A stretch of DNA of 52,376 nt from a virus, in IMG/VR virus record IMGVR_UViG_3300037486_000387, positions 1-52,376 of that record, one strand, 5' to 3'. The translations under genes and the position numbers were made by a program. Positions within the stretch are counted from its first letter, which is position 1. Every line of letters starts with the position of its first letter. The notes under the pieces are model-generated. The model searched no databases. It was not told where the DNA came from and saw only the letters and a program-made list of their open reading frames with translations. This document shows positions 22,492 through 31,694 of this stretch, in pieces.

Positions 22492-22779
22492 TTACCAGAG
22501 CTTGGAACAAGCCCAGTACTTAGGCGTGTTTTTGTCCATTGGTTTATCACATCCCATGCGTGCTCTAAAGTTCGTACGTCGATCTTTGTCCTGATGTTGC
22601 GTATAGTCTTCGTAACCACGACGACCATATCTAAGAATTTTTTCTTCGCCATCGTGGCAGCTTTTAACAACCCACTTATGAGTGTCACCAGCAGGAGCCC
22701 GCTGCGGCTTGTTGCACGCCATCTTGTCCTTCTGGTATCGCTGAGATGCACGCACAGCTTTTTTTGCTTTGTCCGACAT
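22492..22779 (-). CDS. Small basic conserved-type phage protein, 95 aa
   Basis: The body is Lys/Arg-rich (KAKKAVRASQRYQKDKMACN). The C-terminus NFRARMGCDKPMDKNTPKY, followed by WACSKLW, matches a motif (FRARxxC...K..YWxCxxW) I associate with small phage proteins of unknown function. It holds three to four Cys that might bind zinc. The ATG overlaps the preceding stop of the 885-aa gene. Confidence 0.6.
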   Translation of the reverse strand: MSDKAKKAVRASQRYQKDKMACNKPQRAPAGDTHKWVVKSCHDGEEKILRYGRRGYEDYTQHQDKDRRTNFRARMGCDKPMDKNTPKYWACSKLW

Positions 22780-25436
22780 TAGAGCCCCTTAAACAATGAG
22801 GTAAATTCACCTAAGATTTTTTGTCCGGTTGGAGATTTGTAATCTGTATCCTCCTCATCTGATCCTAAGCTGAAAAAATCTGACGTATCTGTACCAGTTG
22901 TTTTTTTAGTAGTTGTTGTTTTTGTATCTTCATCTTCAAGGAAACCTTCAATTGTACCAAGGGAGGCAAATGGATCATTGAAGTCCAGCCCTATTGTTTT
23001 AAGTCCTTTGTTAGAACCAGCTTGAGTAAGTAGTGTTTGCTCAGATCTGTCTACATCAGGGAAGAAGTTTTTGTAAAAATCTTCTTCTGTACCCTGGAAA
23101 CCAGCAGATTGAAATGTTTTATACAGTTCTGTTTCTGCGGTGGGCTGTGTGTTTTTAAAATCTTCGGGACGTTCAATGTAAGTGAGTCCCAAAATTTGTT
23201 GTGTTGGTTTTTCTTTTTTTTCGTTCAGGTATTTAATCTGCGCTCTGATATCTTGCGCCGATCCTGTACGTAAAGTTTCAGCTACGTATTCTTTTAATTC
23301 TCCTACAGTTCCATTAAAATCAGTCAGGCCATATTGTTCAAGTACTTTATTCCAGCTCTCTTTATCGTTTGGATCTAGACCAGCCAAGAGCTCATCAGCA
23401 AATTCTTCAGGTGTTACAAATAAGCCAAAAACTGAACCTTGTTTCAAAACTTCTTCGTTTAGTGCCGGAAGGATATTAGTGTAAATTTCATCTTGTACTT
23501 TACCAGCGTTAAGAATATCTTCGGCTGCATCGTAACCTTTCCCCTGGCCCTTAATTTCAAAATGCATACGTGCAAATGCCGCTTTGTCATTGATGTCTAC
23601 ACCAAAGCGATAAGCTTGTTGTTGCCAATACGCATCTCCTTGCTTAGCTGATTCCCAATCTGCAGCAACAGTCGACGCCTGACTAGCGTAATCTGTTTCT
23701 CTTGCTTTGTCTCCTGTCGGATTGAAATAAAAATTAGGATCAAAACTACGAGGAGCTGTGGCTTTTATTTGGTCTAAATACTGTTGTGAGCGTAGATCAG
23801 CAGTAAGTTTTGTAGCGTTAAGTAAGTCTTGTGTTTGGAATGGGTTCTGTTCTTTTTGACTTACATCAAGATAACTAACAAACTCATCCATTGACCTAGC
23901 AGTATTAAAGCGAGGCGTTAAATACTTATCAATAAAATCACGTGCAAATGCACCGTCAATTTTTACTTGTTCATTCGCTTGGTCTTGTGTATAACCAAGT
24001 TCTACATCTTTGCTGTATTTGTCTTTTAATGCGGTATCAAACCATTGCTGCCAGTTATATATTGTGTTGTTCTGAATACCTGTAATCTTTTGAAGACTCT
24101 TATTTAAAGATTCTTCTGCTTTACCAGAACCTGTAAAAGACAGGACTCCACCAACACCACTGTCACCTAGTATTGAATCCGTAAGTGTTTTATTGATATC
24201 CATTATTTCACTAAAGCCGCTAAAACCGCGCAATAGTTCCAGGGATTGCTCTTGTACCTTGGCTTTTTTCATTTCTGCTATTGACTCTTTCAATACATTC
24301 TGAGCAAGTGCACCAAATTTTTTAACGTCTACTATTGTTTTCTCACCGACAGCTTGATTCAAAGCGTCCTCAAGCTGGGTAACACCATACCCAGCATTGA
24401 TGTTGTAGTTGAGACTTACTTGCTTGTCCTCTGGACGATCGGATAATCGAAACAATGCAGCAAATTCATCTGGCTTAGAAACATCTAAAGACTTTTGTTG
24501 AGCTAAAGTTGTCCAGTATTGATCGCCATCTTTAGCTGCTTGCCACTGTTGTGCAATTTCTGGAATCCTAAGCAAACGGTCAGCTTGTGTTTGCGTATCT
24601 ACGCCTAGCTGTAGATCTCTTACAGCTTGTAAATCGGCATCTGTTGGTGTTGCCTCTAAATACCTGGTTGCAGCTTGTGTTGCCTCTGCTGCATTACCAC
24701 GTGCTCCTGCTGGTTTTCCTCGTGTTGTGTAATCTTGTAAATAAAAGTTAGCCTCACCATAACGTTCCGTAATATCAATATCATCCTTGTTTACTGCATT
24801 GGTCCAGTCTTCTGCTGCTCTTGAGTTATTACTTTTGTAATACTTGTAATCAAAAGTGCCGTACGGAGGTTGGGCTCCTAGCCCCGAATTCCAAGTTTGT
24901 AATTTTTCTGTTCTGTAAAAATTCTTATAGTTATCTTTCAGTGAGGAAGTAAACGCCGCTGCCTCATTTTCTGAAGCACCAGTGTTTTTCAGGGTGTCAG
25001 TAATACTGTTAAAACCATCCCGTTGGGTGACGTAATCACCACCATTTGTTCTACTTGCAGTAGCAAGAACAGTATCATAGGCTGAATTCTTAACTGTGTT
25101 TTGGTTGTTTAAAAGTTCATTCTTTTTGTTTTCTTCAGCATTAATTTTCCAGGTATCTTGATTGGCCTTGTAGATATCTTGAAGTTGTTGGCTGTACTTA
25201 AGATCATTAAGCTTGACATTGCTATCAATCAAAATGGATTCAACTTTTATTTTGCTACTGTTAGGTCCAGGTTGTGGAGGTTCCGTAGTGTAAGTTACCA
25301 TTCCCGAGTTAAGAACGGTAGGGTCAGTTATTGTGACTTTATATACAGTTGTACTTGTCGGTCTCTTTGTATCGTAATCTATTTTTTCTTTTGCTACATC
25401 CCATTTTTTTGCTGTCGGATTGTAAATAATTCCCAT
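22779..25436 (-). CDS. Large virion protein, 885 aa (internal or tail)
   Basis: From the ATG at 25436 (MGIIYNPTAKKWDVAKEK) this Gln/Asp/Lys-rich helical protein has several similar segments, for example QQWQAAKDGDQYWTTLAQQ near residue 310 and DWESAKQGDAYWQQQAYRFG near 610, which suggests an internal duplication. The C-terminus is Thr/Asp-rich and ends FTSLFKGL. No enzyme motif or membrane helix is seen. Size and position suggest an internal core or ejection protein, or a tail-length protein. The frame up to 25475 is rejected because it overlaps the HNH stop. Confidence 0.55.
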   Translation of the reverse strand: MGIIYNPTAKKWDVAKEKIDYDTKRPTSTTVYKVTITDPTVLNSGMVTYTTEPPQPGPNSSKIKVESILIDSNVKLNDLKYSQQLQDIYKANQDTWKINAEENKKNELLNNQNTVKNSAYDTVLATASRTNGGDYVTQRDGFNSITDTLKNTGASENEAAAFTSSLKDNYKNFYRTEKLQTWNSGLGAQPPYGTFDYKYYKSNNSRAAEDWTNAVNKDDIDITERYGEANFYLQDYTTRGKPAGARGNAAEATQAATRYLEATPTDADLQAVRDLQLGVDTQTQADRLLRIPEIAQQWQAAKDGDQYWTTLAQQKSLDVSKPDEFAALFRLSDRPEDKQVSLNYNINAGYGVTQLEDALNQAVGEKTIVDVKKFGALAQNVLKESIAEMKKAKVQEQSLELLRGFSGFSEIMDINKTLTDSILGDSGVGGVLSFTGSGKAEESLNKSLQKITGIQNNTIYNWQQWFDTALKDKYSKDVELGYTQDQANEQVKIDGAFARDFIDKYLTPRFNTARSMDEFVSYLDVSQKEQNPFQTQDLLNATKLTADLRSQQYLDQIKATAPRSFDPNFYFNPTGDKARETDYASQASTVAADWESAKQGDAYWQQQAYRFGVDINDKAAFARMHFEIKGQGKGYDAAEDILNAGKVQDEIYTNILPALNEEVLKQGSVFGLFVTPEEFADELLAGLDPNDKESWNKVLEQYGLTDFNGTVGELKEYVAETLRTGSAQDIRAQIKYLNEKKEKPTQQILGLTYIERPEDFKNTQPTAETELYKTFQSAGFQGTEEDFYKNFFPDVDRSEQTLLTQAGSNKGLKTIGLDFNDPFASLGTIEGFLEDEDTKTTTTKKTTGTDTSDFFSLGSDEEDTDYKSPTGQKILGEFTSLFKGL

Positions 25437-25437
25437 T

Positions 25438-25800
25438 TTAAATTGCCAGTTGTAACGTATTCGGCTGGTACACAAAGAGGTCTATGGGCTCTTGAGATGT
25501 CCAGGTTTTAATCCTATCCATCTTAGCCTGCTTAAAAAATTCTTGTTTTTTGTACCAGGTTTCCATCGGCTCACTTGCCTTGGATGTATTGCAACGCTGG
25601 CAAGCAGGAAGCAAGTTATTACGATTACTGGAACCAGATTTAAACCTTGGGATGATGTGGTCAAGGCTCGTAGCTCTATCTCCGCAATAGCCACATGTAC
25701 AGTCCCAAGCATCGTAGATGGACTGTCTGAATCGTTTCTTTGCAAGTTTAGGAGTAAGTTCAAGGAGCAATGCGAGGGGTTCGTGTTCGCAGTTGAACAT
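25438..25800 (-). CDS. HNH endonuclease, free-standing
   Basis: The 120-aa protein has a classical HNH core: CGYCGDRATSLDHIIPR (two Cys, then Asp-His), NNLLPACQRCNTSK with the catalytic Asn and second Cys pair. Its stop ends one base before the ATG of the 885-aa gene, so it appears to have been inserted at a gene boundary. A TTG at 25806 could extend it by two residues. Homing activity is likely but not shown. Confidence 0.8.
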   Translation of the reverse strand: MFNCEHEPLALLLELTPKLAKKRFRQSIYDAWDCTCGYCGDRATSLDHIIPRFKSGSSNRNNLLPACQRCNTSKASEPMETWYKKQEFFKQAKMDRIKTWTSQEPIDLFVYQPNTLQLAI

Positions 25801-25937
25801 GCTCAATTTGCAGTTACTTTATTTTAATTTGGACTTACACCTTTACGACTGAAATGCCAATGTGAAGAAAAGTAAAGATCCCTGACAGCCGGCGCAAAAG
25901 CGCTATGGTAGATGTGTATACGACTTTTGTTCAAATC

Positions 25938-26147
25938 ATGGCCAAGCAACACGAGTGGGTTTCCATCCAGCAAGCTGAAGAACTTCTGGGCATTGATCGC
26001 AAGACCCTTTTCAAATACCGCGATGATGGCACCCTGAAACTCGGCCCCCATTTCGCTGCTTTCCCTGGCACCTACTCACGTGATAGCTACCGCTGGAACG
26101 TTGAAAAAGTTCGGAAGCATCTGAACAAAATGGCAGTTGCTGTCTGA
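25938..26147 (+). CDS. Small MerR/excisionase-type HTH protein
   Basis: From the ATG at 25938 (MAKQHEWVSIQQAEELLGID) the 69-aa protein is one winged HTH; RKTLFKYRDDGTLKLGP forms the recognition helix and wing. It resembles the 17436-17849 protein in fold. It is a monocistronic plus-strand gene within the minus-strand block and has its own terminator, which suggests a separately controlled regulator. Confidence 0.7.
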   Translation: MAKQHEWVSIQQAEELLGIDRKTLFKYRDDGTLKLGPHFAAFPGTYSRDSYRWNVEKVRKHLNKMAVAV

Positions 26148-26163
26148 TTCTTGAATAAAACTT

Positions 26164-26194
26164 AAAACAGTCCTGGCTATGGGACTGTTTTTTT
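26164..26194 (+). terminator. Rho-independent terminator of the HTH gene
   Basis: AAAACAGTCC/GGACTGTTTT is a perfect 10-bp stem with an 8-nt loop, followed by TTT. It lies 17 nt after the HTH stop, and the tail reaches the 3' end of the convergent 26193-26414 gene. Confidence 0.85.
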
Positions 26195-26414
26195 ATGCAG
26201 GACCAATGCCGCTTGCATAAGCCGCCCATGCATTACCCAACGCATTCATCGTTGAAGTTTCTCCAGTGGCATAAGGTAGGTTTACTACATCACCAGGGGA
26301 ATACACGGTGGGACTACCACTGTAAAACACTTCGCTAAAACCAAATTTACTGGCGTTTAATTGTTCTTCAGAAAGGATGTAACGCGTTTCAATAATCTCA
26401 CCAAAATCAGCCAT
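26193..26414 (-). CDS. Hypothetical virion-type protein, 73 aa
   Basis: The ATG at 26414 (MADFGEIIETRYILSEEQLN) lies 2 nt after the stop of the SWIM-like gene. The protein is Ser/Tyr/Gly-rich and ends AAYASGIGPA. It is co-oriented and probably co-translated with the SWIM-like protein. Function is unknown. Confidence 0.5.
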   Translation of the reverse strand: MADFGEIIETRYILSEEQLNASKFGFSEVFYSGSPTVYSPGDVVNLPYATGETSTMNALGNAWAAYASGIGPA

Positions 26415-26415
26415 G

Positions 26416-27897
26416 TTAAGTAGCGGGTCGTTGCCCGGCTGCTGGGTTGTAGAAGGCACCAGTCTTATCCTGCATTCTAAAGTTCTCCAACCTAATAAAG
26501 GATGCTGGCACGTTAAGTAATTTCTGCATCATTGGAAGTACTTGAGGTGATTGAAAATTCTTTGGTGGTACATCCATAAGTGCTAAGGCCCGTAATCCAG
26601 TCATCCTTCGAATATGCTCTTTGCTTGCAGAGCTTTCACGAATTAAATCTTGTTCCCATTTTGTAAGGCTTTCTTCTGTATCTACTGGAAGATCCGAAGG
26701 CTCTGGCGGTAAAATACCTTCTTCAAAGCGAAGCGCATAGATGTGTTTGCAATAACGCATCTCATCAAGCAATGGGGACCAATAATCGGAATATGAAACG
26801 ATTTGATTATCTTTTGCTTTGTAGTCAACAAAGGTAGTAGGACCTTCCGCTCTTCGGGCGGCTGAAAAGTTACGTAAATATCTTCCACCAAAATCACTAA
26901 AGACTCCTGGGTTATCAATCGAATCTGAGGTTAAAGCTAGATCTCTATTGGTATTGGCATCTGTCATTGCACGGTTATCAATCGCACCTGAATTTGGATC
27001 TGTAATTAATTCGTGTCGCCCGTATTTAAGCAGAGATGGTTTGGTGTATGGAAAACGACGGCGTTCTTTGCCGTCAAGGTTCATCAAGAATGCATAACTC
27101 CGGCGGCTAAAATCTTGGCAGGAGCAAGCATAACGAGTTCCCACTGTTAAATAACGTCCTACATTTGGCTTTCTTGTGGAGGGCGTTAGGTAAACATTGT
27201 CGGGACTAGCCTCAAAAGAACTTGTCTTTTGTAGTTTTAAAATACCTTTCTCACCATCAACATCAATCAACAGTGCCTGAACATAACCATATTGTTTATC
27301 TGTAGTGGGATTTAATGTCTCATGGGTCACCGGAGCACTACCAGGTGTAATAATGCGATCTTCTAGTATTTCACCAAGTAAAGGTTTAAAAGGTGCTCCA
27401 GAGGGATTAGGAACATAAAGAGGAGGTGGAAGTGGATTGGTACTGCTCCATGTTCCTGATAGTTGTACGTACCAGTATTCATCGTCTTCAGTAACTGATT
27501 CGATACTTGCTAAAGTTCCCGTCGAGTCGGTCACGGTATCAAACCGAAGAATAGCCCCTACACGGCATCCGGCCCAGTGTACGCCGAATTCCCTGCCTGC
27601 CGTTGGAAAGCCTTGTACAACGCCAAGGATCAATGGCTGACGGCCTTCTGTTGGCGCGGTACCGTCTGGATACGGAACCTGGTACTCAAACGGATATGTT
27701 AACGCGTGTTGAATACCAACGCCAGCTGCAATTTCCCATCCGCGTCTCCACCTAGTCCAGGCAGATTCTCGATCCATCCTTAGGATAGAGTTTGGTACAG
27801 AACCTTTAGAAAATTCTGTTGTAATCGGTTTTATTCTTCCGATATTGGTGATTTCCTGGGCTCCAAAAGAACCAAAGTTACCTCCTTGCTTAGCCAC
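26416..27897 (-). CDS. Virion-type protein with a SWIM-like zinc motif, 493 aa
   Basis: The N-terminal half is beta-rich (VHWAGCRVGAILRFDTVTD, YWYVQLSGTW). At about 257-259 a CSCQDF occurs and at 382-384 a CKHIYAL; together they reproduce the CxC...CxH pattern of SWIM zinc domains (usual text CSCPDF...CKHI) with an insertion of about 120 residues. SWIM domains bind DNA or proteins. The rest, with charged helical text (SLTKWEQDLIRESS), is unknown. The context is minor virion genes, so a tail or baseplate role with a metal-stabilised domain is possible. Confidence 0.55.
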   Translation of the reverse strand: MAKQGGNFGSFGAQEITNIGRIKPITTEFSKGSVPNSILRMDRESAWTRWRRGWEIAAGVGIQHALTYPFEYQVPYPDGTAPTEGRQPLILGVVQGFPTAGREFGVHWAGCRVGAILRFDTVTDSTGTLASIESVTEDDEYWYVQLSGTWSSTNPLPPPLYVPNPSGAPFKPLLGEILEDRIITPGSAPVTHETLNPTTDKQYGYVQALLIDVDGEKGILKLQKTSSFEASPDNVYLTPSTRKPNVGRYLTVGTRYACSCQDFSRRSYAFLMNLDGKERRRFPYTKPSLLKYGRHELITDPNSGAIDNRAMTDANTNRDLALTSDSIDNPGVFSDFGGRYLRNFSAARRAEGPTTFVDYKAKDNQIVSYSDYWSPLLDEMRYCKHIYALRFEEGILPPEPSDLPVDTEESLTKWEQDLIRESSASKEHIRRMTGLRALALMDVPPKNFQSPQVLPMMQKLLNVPASFIRLENFRMQDKTGAFYNPAAGQRPAT

Positions 27898-27900
27898 TAT

Positions 27901-28680
27901 TTAGAAGAATCCGCCTTGTGCAATTACTTGTACACCAGGAAGATAACCGGCAACATTGGGTCCATCAGGAAAAACACCGACGTAAATACGGTCGCCTCGC
28001 TCCAAATAAACCCCTTTGTTGCGTAAAGGAGATCCTGTACCCAATCCATTTGTATTACCTGCGGCAGGCATTGGGAATGCCAGTTGTGGCATTACGTCTG
28101 AGCAGTCAACTACACCACTGTTTGCGGGAATGGTTTTAGCAAATAAAACACGGTAATCGCCAGATGCCGGAATAGGTGTGGTCGTATTACGCGTTTGGTA
28201 GAACACAAAGGTTGCCGGTTGCTGGTAACCATATGAAATACCTTGGTAGTTAAATCCTGTTGCAGTACCACCTGAATAGTTAAATGTACCTAGCTTGCCG
28301 GTGATAGTAGTTGTACCTGTGTACGTGTAGTAGCCAATGCCACTAGCTGTACCAGTGTTCATAGCACCTGTGGTGGTAATGGATACAATCTGACCATTAA
28401 CCAAAGAAACAGCAGTACCAGAGCTGGTGGTATCTAAGGTGAAATCAGGACCACGGTAAAAGTCATTACGTACAATCGTAATGGAATCAACGATACCACC
28501 AGAGTTATTATCTTCATTCAAGGTTGCATCCATGTCAACCAAGATGGATGGTGCTTGTCCACCTTGTACAAACAAAGTGTTGACGGATGCACTCCCAACT
28601 GTTTGCGTCGTTACTCGAACCGTATCAAATAACGGACGGTCAATGAATACGGGTTGCTTATTCGATGAGGTCGAGCTCAA
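27901..28680 (-). CDS. Beta-rich structural protein, 259 aa
   Basis: The sequence is Thr/Gly/Ser-rich with alternating hydrophobic strands (SITIVRNDFYRGPDF, YYTYTGTTTITGKLG) and a C-terminal YLERGDRIYVGVFPDGPN, as in jelly-roll or Ig-like virion proteins. No catalytic motif is visible. It is the first gene of a minus-strand set after the HNH gene, 3 nt upstream of the SWIM-like gene. A decoration or tail-appendage protein is likely. Confidence 0.55.
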   Translation of the reverse strand: MSSTSSNKQPVFIDRPLFDTVRVTTQTVGSASVNTLFVQGGQAPSILVDMDATLNEDNNSGGIVDSITIVRNDFYRGPDFTLDTTSSGTAVSLVNGQIVSITTTGAMNTGTASGIGYYTYTGTTTITGKLGTFNYSGGTATGFNYQGISYGYQQPATFVFYQTRNTTTPIPASGDYRVLFAKTIPANSGVVDCSDVMPQLAFPMPAAGNTNGLGTGSPLRNKGVYLERGDRIYVGVFPDGPNVAGYLPGVQVIAQGGFF

Positions 28681-28744
28681 TGTTGACTAAACACCTTGTC
28701 TCTGGTAAATTGACAAGGGTCCCTGAAAAACTTCTTTTATTCTA

Positions 28745-29293
28745 ATGGTACAAACTAAATTTGTCTGTGAGTGCTGCCAAGAACAATTCGAACGTTTTGG
28801 AAGCGCGGGTGCTTCTTGTCGAAAACGTTTAAAGCAACGTGGTTACGTGTTTTGTTCTAAATCCTGTGGTAGCTACAAACACGGAGGATTTAAAAATAAA
28901 ACAAGTGAATACATGTCTTGGGGAGCAATGAAAGATCGTTGCAACAATCCTAATTCCACAGCGTATGCACGATACGGTGGGCGTGGCATCACACACGATC
29001 CTAGCTGGAGCAATTTTGAAACATTTCTAGAGGATATGGGTTTAAAAGAAAATTCAAAACTAGAACTAGAACGTATTAACAATGAAAAAGGTTACTGTAA
29101 AGAAAATTGCCGTTGGGCTACACATAAAGATCAAACACGCAACCGTGGTGGCAAGCGTGCAACAAGACTTTATACATTTGAAGGAAAAACTCTGTGTATT
29201 GCTGACTGGGCAGAGGAGGTTGGCATCTCACCTCAGTCGATGCAAAAACGATTAAACAAAAACTGGCCTTTGGAAAGGGCCTTTAACCGTTAG
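28745..29293 (+). CDS. HNH-type homing endonuclease with zinc fingers
   Basis: The N-terminus has a treble-clef-like pair CECCQEQF and CSKSCGSY. The core KDRCNNPNSTAYARYGGRG, SNFETFLEDMG, LELERINNEKGY and CRWATHKDQTRNR is typical of phage homing endonucleases of the degenerate HNH type. A C-terminal HTH (IADWAEEVGISPQSMQKRL) would bind target DNA. It is a plus-strand gene in a minus-strand operon and its 3' end overlaps the 29283-29546 gene by 11 bp. Confidence 0.8.
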   Translation: MVQTKFVCECCQEQFERFGSAGASCRKRLKQRGYVFCSKSCGSYKHGGFKNKTSEYMSWGAMKDRCNNPNSTAYARYGGRGITHDPSWSNFETFLEDMGLKENSKLELERINNEKGYCKENCRWATHKDQTRNRGGKRATRLYTFEGKTLCIADWAEEVGISPQSMQKRLNKNWPLERAFNR

Positions 29294-29546
29294 TCATTTG
29301 CATGAAGTCCAAAAATTTAGATGGTAATTTAACTTGGGAGGACATGGCAGCATCTGGGTTGTTTTGCCAATTTAAGAAGTCTTGAAAAGAAGCTCTCTTA
29401 ACAGAAGACCCTGGTCGAAAATTCCATTTTTTAGTGGCTTCATACAAAGTAGTAGCCAGGGGATTTGTTGCCGCTGTTTCGTAAGTAGACCGGCGAATCT
29501 CCCCTGGTAAGTAATTTGAATCTAAGTAGTTAGCAAAGCGTGCCAT
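29283..29546 (-). CDS. Hypothetical virion-type protein, 87 aa
   Basis: It starts MARFANYLDSNYLPGEIRRS, one nucleotide overlapped with the GH104 stop, so translation is coupled. The sequence is Asn/Ala/Ser-rich with no motif. The start resembles that of the 20114-20551 protein (MARF...). Probably a minor virion protein. Confidence 0.5.
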   Translation of the reverse strand: MARFANYLDSNYLPGEIRRSTYETAATNPLATTLYEATKKWNFRPGSSVKRASFQDFLNWQNNPDAAMSSQVKLPSKFLDFMQMTNG

Positions 29547-30241
29547 TAGGGGGCAGTTCCAAAGATACTAGGAATTAACTTCCGAATAACATCGAATGTA
29601 AACCCTTGCGCAAAGTCTTTAGCCACGTTTTTTTTTTCTTCCGTCTTAGGAGATCCTAGGCCCAGTTTCGAAAGGATTGAGTCAACAGGAGGTGGCGTAG
29701 ATACCGAAGATGGAAGAGGTAAAGTGTTTGGGGCAGGTGGCACAGCTGTAGTAGTAGGCACTGGAGCCGTGCCATAATATTTCTGTAACTCTGCCAGGGA
29801 CTTAACAGGTTGGCCGTAATAACTACGTCCCGTCTCTGTTGGGAATGAAGCCCACTCTGGCGACAGAGCAGCAGCCACACGTTGACTAAGACCTTCCTTG
29901 CGGATAGTTTCTAAACCACCTATCTTCAGCAAACGATTACGCGCTAAAGCTAAGGCGGCAACGTCTTGTTCTGCTGGACCAAACCCTTTCAAACCAAGGC
30001 GAGAAGATTGTTCTTGCCAAGTTCCAGGGAGAAACTGATAGGCGCCTGCTGCTGCACTTGAGTACCCATTACCATGAATTACACGATCTGGGTGGCGACT
30101 TAGGTCATTAAACGTACCGCCACCAAACATCGTTTGATAACCTTTAGGACCAGAAGTTCCTTCTGCAAATCGAATAGTTTTTAAAAGGCGTTGACCCTCA
30201 GGTGTTTCGCGAAACTTTTCTAAAAGAGTGCGTTCACTCAT
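29546..30241 (-). CDS. GH104-type lytic transglycosylase (lambda endolysin-like)
   Basis: Residues 20-140 follow the lambda R-type fold: KTIRFAEGTSGPKGYQTMFG with catalytic Glu27, FNDLSRHPDRVI, SAAAGAYQFLPGTW and FGPAEQDVAALAL. This family cleaves peptidoglycan to 1,6-anhydro ends. A Pro/Thr-rich linker (about 165-195) leads to a short C-terminal tail. No signal peptide is present. Lying inside the minor virion genes, it is more likely a virion-carried wall lysin for entry than the lysis enzyme. Confidence 0.8.
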   Translation of the reverse strand: MSERTLLEKFRETPEGQRLLKTIRFAEGTSGPKGYQTMFGGGTFNDLSRHPDRVIHGNGYSSAAAGAYQFLPGTWQEQSSRLGLKGFGPAEQDVAALALARNRLLKIGGLETIRKEGLSQRVAAALSPEWASFPTETGRSYYGQPVKSLAELQKYYGTAPVPTTTAVPPAPNTLPLPSSVSTPPPVDSILSKLGLGSPKTEEKKNVAKDFAQGFTFDVIRKLIPSIFGTAP

Positions 30242-31233
30242 TGGCGTTCTCTCAATTTCAATAGTTCTCTGTAAGCAAGAGCTGGGTTCTTCTCGGCCCA
30301 GATCTTCAGATTTTCTGGTGTCATCCCAGGCGCACCACCTAGTCCCTGGAGCTGACTCACCAAAGTTCCTTTCTGCATCATACTCCTACCCAGTTGCTGC
30401 TGGCCCTCATAGAAGGAAGGAAGAGGAACATTTGTAGGAGCATTGAACTGCTGAGCAGCGTTAAGTACTTCTTGAGGGAGTGCGCGGTTAACAACATTAG
30501 GTTTTTGTGCGGGAACACCGGCCCCATTGGAGATGACATTAGGAGTAATGTTGGATCCCACTTGTCCGGCTTGCCGCCCACTAAATAGGTTCTGTGGAGA
30601 ACCAGGGGCAGGAGTAGAAGGCGGGCTAGCGCCTCCTGAATACGTTCTCTGCCAACCTAAGTTATCACCTTGCCACGAAACTTCATTACCATTAAGTGTA
30701 GCTATTGTGCCAATAGGTCGTTGTTGAGTTTGTGCTTGATTAACTCGGAAGCCGGGTAGGTTTGCTTCTAGGGTTCCATCCCCTAATCCAACTCCTGTAC
30801 TGTGTCGATTTAAGAACATATCATACAACCCACCTCCAATTATTTTGGCAGGAATACCACCAGGAGTAAGCGATGCAACTGTTGCTGTATCACGCATTCG
30901 CTCAGGCAAAAGATAATCTACAGCAAGTGATGCACCATAACCGGCCAAGTTTAAAGGATTTAATGGATTAATAAATTTACCTGCTTTACCAAGTAGTGTG
31001 GTTGGTGTGCTTGTTCTAAGCGGATTCAATGCTGTTGAACCAAGGCCCTGCACCTTGCCGAAAAGTCCTCTGGCAGCATCGACACCACCTTGAGCTTGAC
31101 GTTGAAAATAACGCCCCTTGGCACCCAGGTAAGTCAAAGGATTGTCAAAGGGAAACGAAGTTGACGCTGGGTTGCGTGCAGGAAAGCCACTTGCTTTAGC
31201 TTGCCGTAAAAGCTGCAAAAAAAGTTTATTCAT
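30238..31233 (-). CDS. Probable internal/ejection virion protein, 331 aa
   Basis: A basic N-terminus (MNKLFLQLLRQAKASGF) is followed by a hydrophobic Gly/Ala segment near 95-110 (LAGYGASLAVDYLLPE) and TPGGIPAKIIGGGLYDMFL, then a Gln/Pro/Asn-rich half. Such proteins with one weak membrane helix recur in this phage. It overlaps GH104 by 4 nt and may be ejected with it. Function is inferred from composition and place. Confidence 0.5.
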   Translation of the reverse strand: MNKLFLQLLRQAKASGFPARNPASTSFPFDNPLTYLGAKGRYFQRQAQGGVDAARGLFGKVQGLGSTALNPLRTSTPTTLLGKAGKFINPLNPLNLAGYGASLAVDYLLPERMRDTATVASLTPGGIPAKIIGGGLYDMFLNRHSTGVGLGDGTLEANLPGFRVNQAQTQQRPIGTIATLNGNEVSWQGDNLGWQRTYSGGASPPSTPAPGSPQNLFSGRQAGQVGSNITPNVISNGAGVPAQKPNVVNRALPQEVLNAAQQFNAPTNVPLPSFYEGQQQLGRSMMQKGTLVSQLQGLGGAPGMTPENLKIWAEKNPALAYRELLKLRERQ

Positions 31234-31694
31234 TATCTACATACCATCCGTAAATAAAGACGTGAACCAACTGCAGTATCAGCTGGGCCGGGTAAAGCTT
31301 GAATGAATTCCGCACCAGAGCGTTCGTAACGATAACGAGCCTGGAAAGGATCTTTGTAGTTAGGGACGTAAAGAATACCAGCTAAACGATTGGTTTCGTA
31401 AAGATAGATCTCATCCCAAACTTTTAACGCTTCTTTGGCATTACTGGATCTAATAGTACGATCAACGTCACCAGCAATGCTTTCCAGGCGAGTCGAAGGT
31501 GAGGTCGCAACTTCAGTTTTCTTTTCAGCCGTATCACAACGACCAATCTGAATGACAATTTTATCGTAGAAATAAGAATCTGGAACAGTATTCATTGCTT
31601 CTTCGAGCCTGGCATAGTCACCAGCAGGCACAGAAACAGTGAAGTACCCCAGGTGGTACCTGACTCTACTCTTGTCGAAGTCAGATAGATTCAC
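31233..31694 (-). CDS. Hypothetical virion protein, 153 aa
   Basis: The frame starts with GTG at 31694, preceded by AGGAG at a workable spacing. The protein is mixed alpha/beta (VRYHLGYFTVSVPAGDYARL... KVWDEIYLYETNRLAG) and ends SRLYLRMVCR. It might be a head-tail connector or completion protein, but no signature confirms it. The stop overlaps the next ATG. Confidence 0.5.
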   Translation of the reverse strand: MNLSDFDKSRVRYHLGYFTVSVPAGDYARLEEAMNTVPDSYFYDKIVIQIGRCDTAEKKTEVATSPSTRLESIAGDVDRTIRSSNAKEALKVWDEIYLYETNRLAGILYVPNYKDPFQARYRYERSGAEFIQALPGPADTAVGSRLYLRMVCR

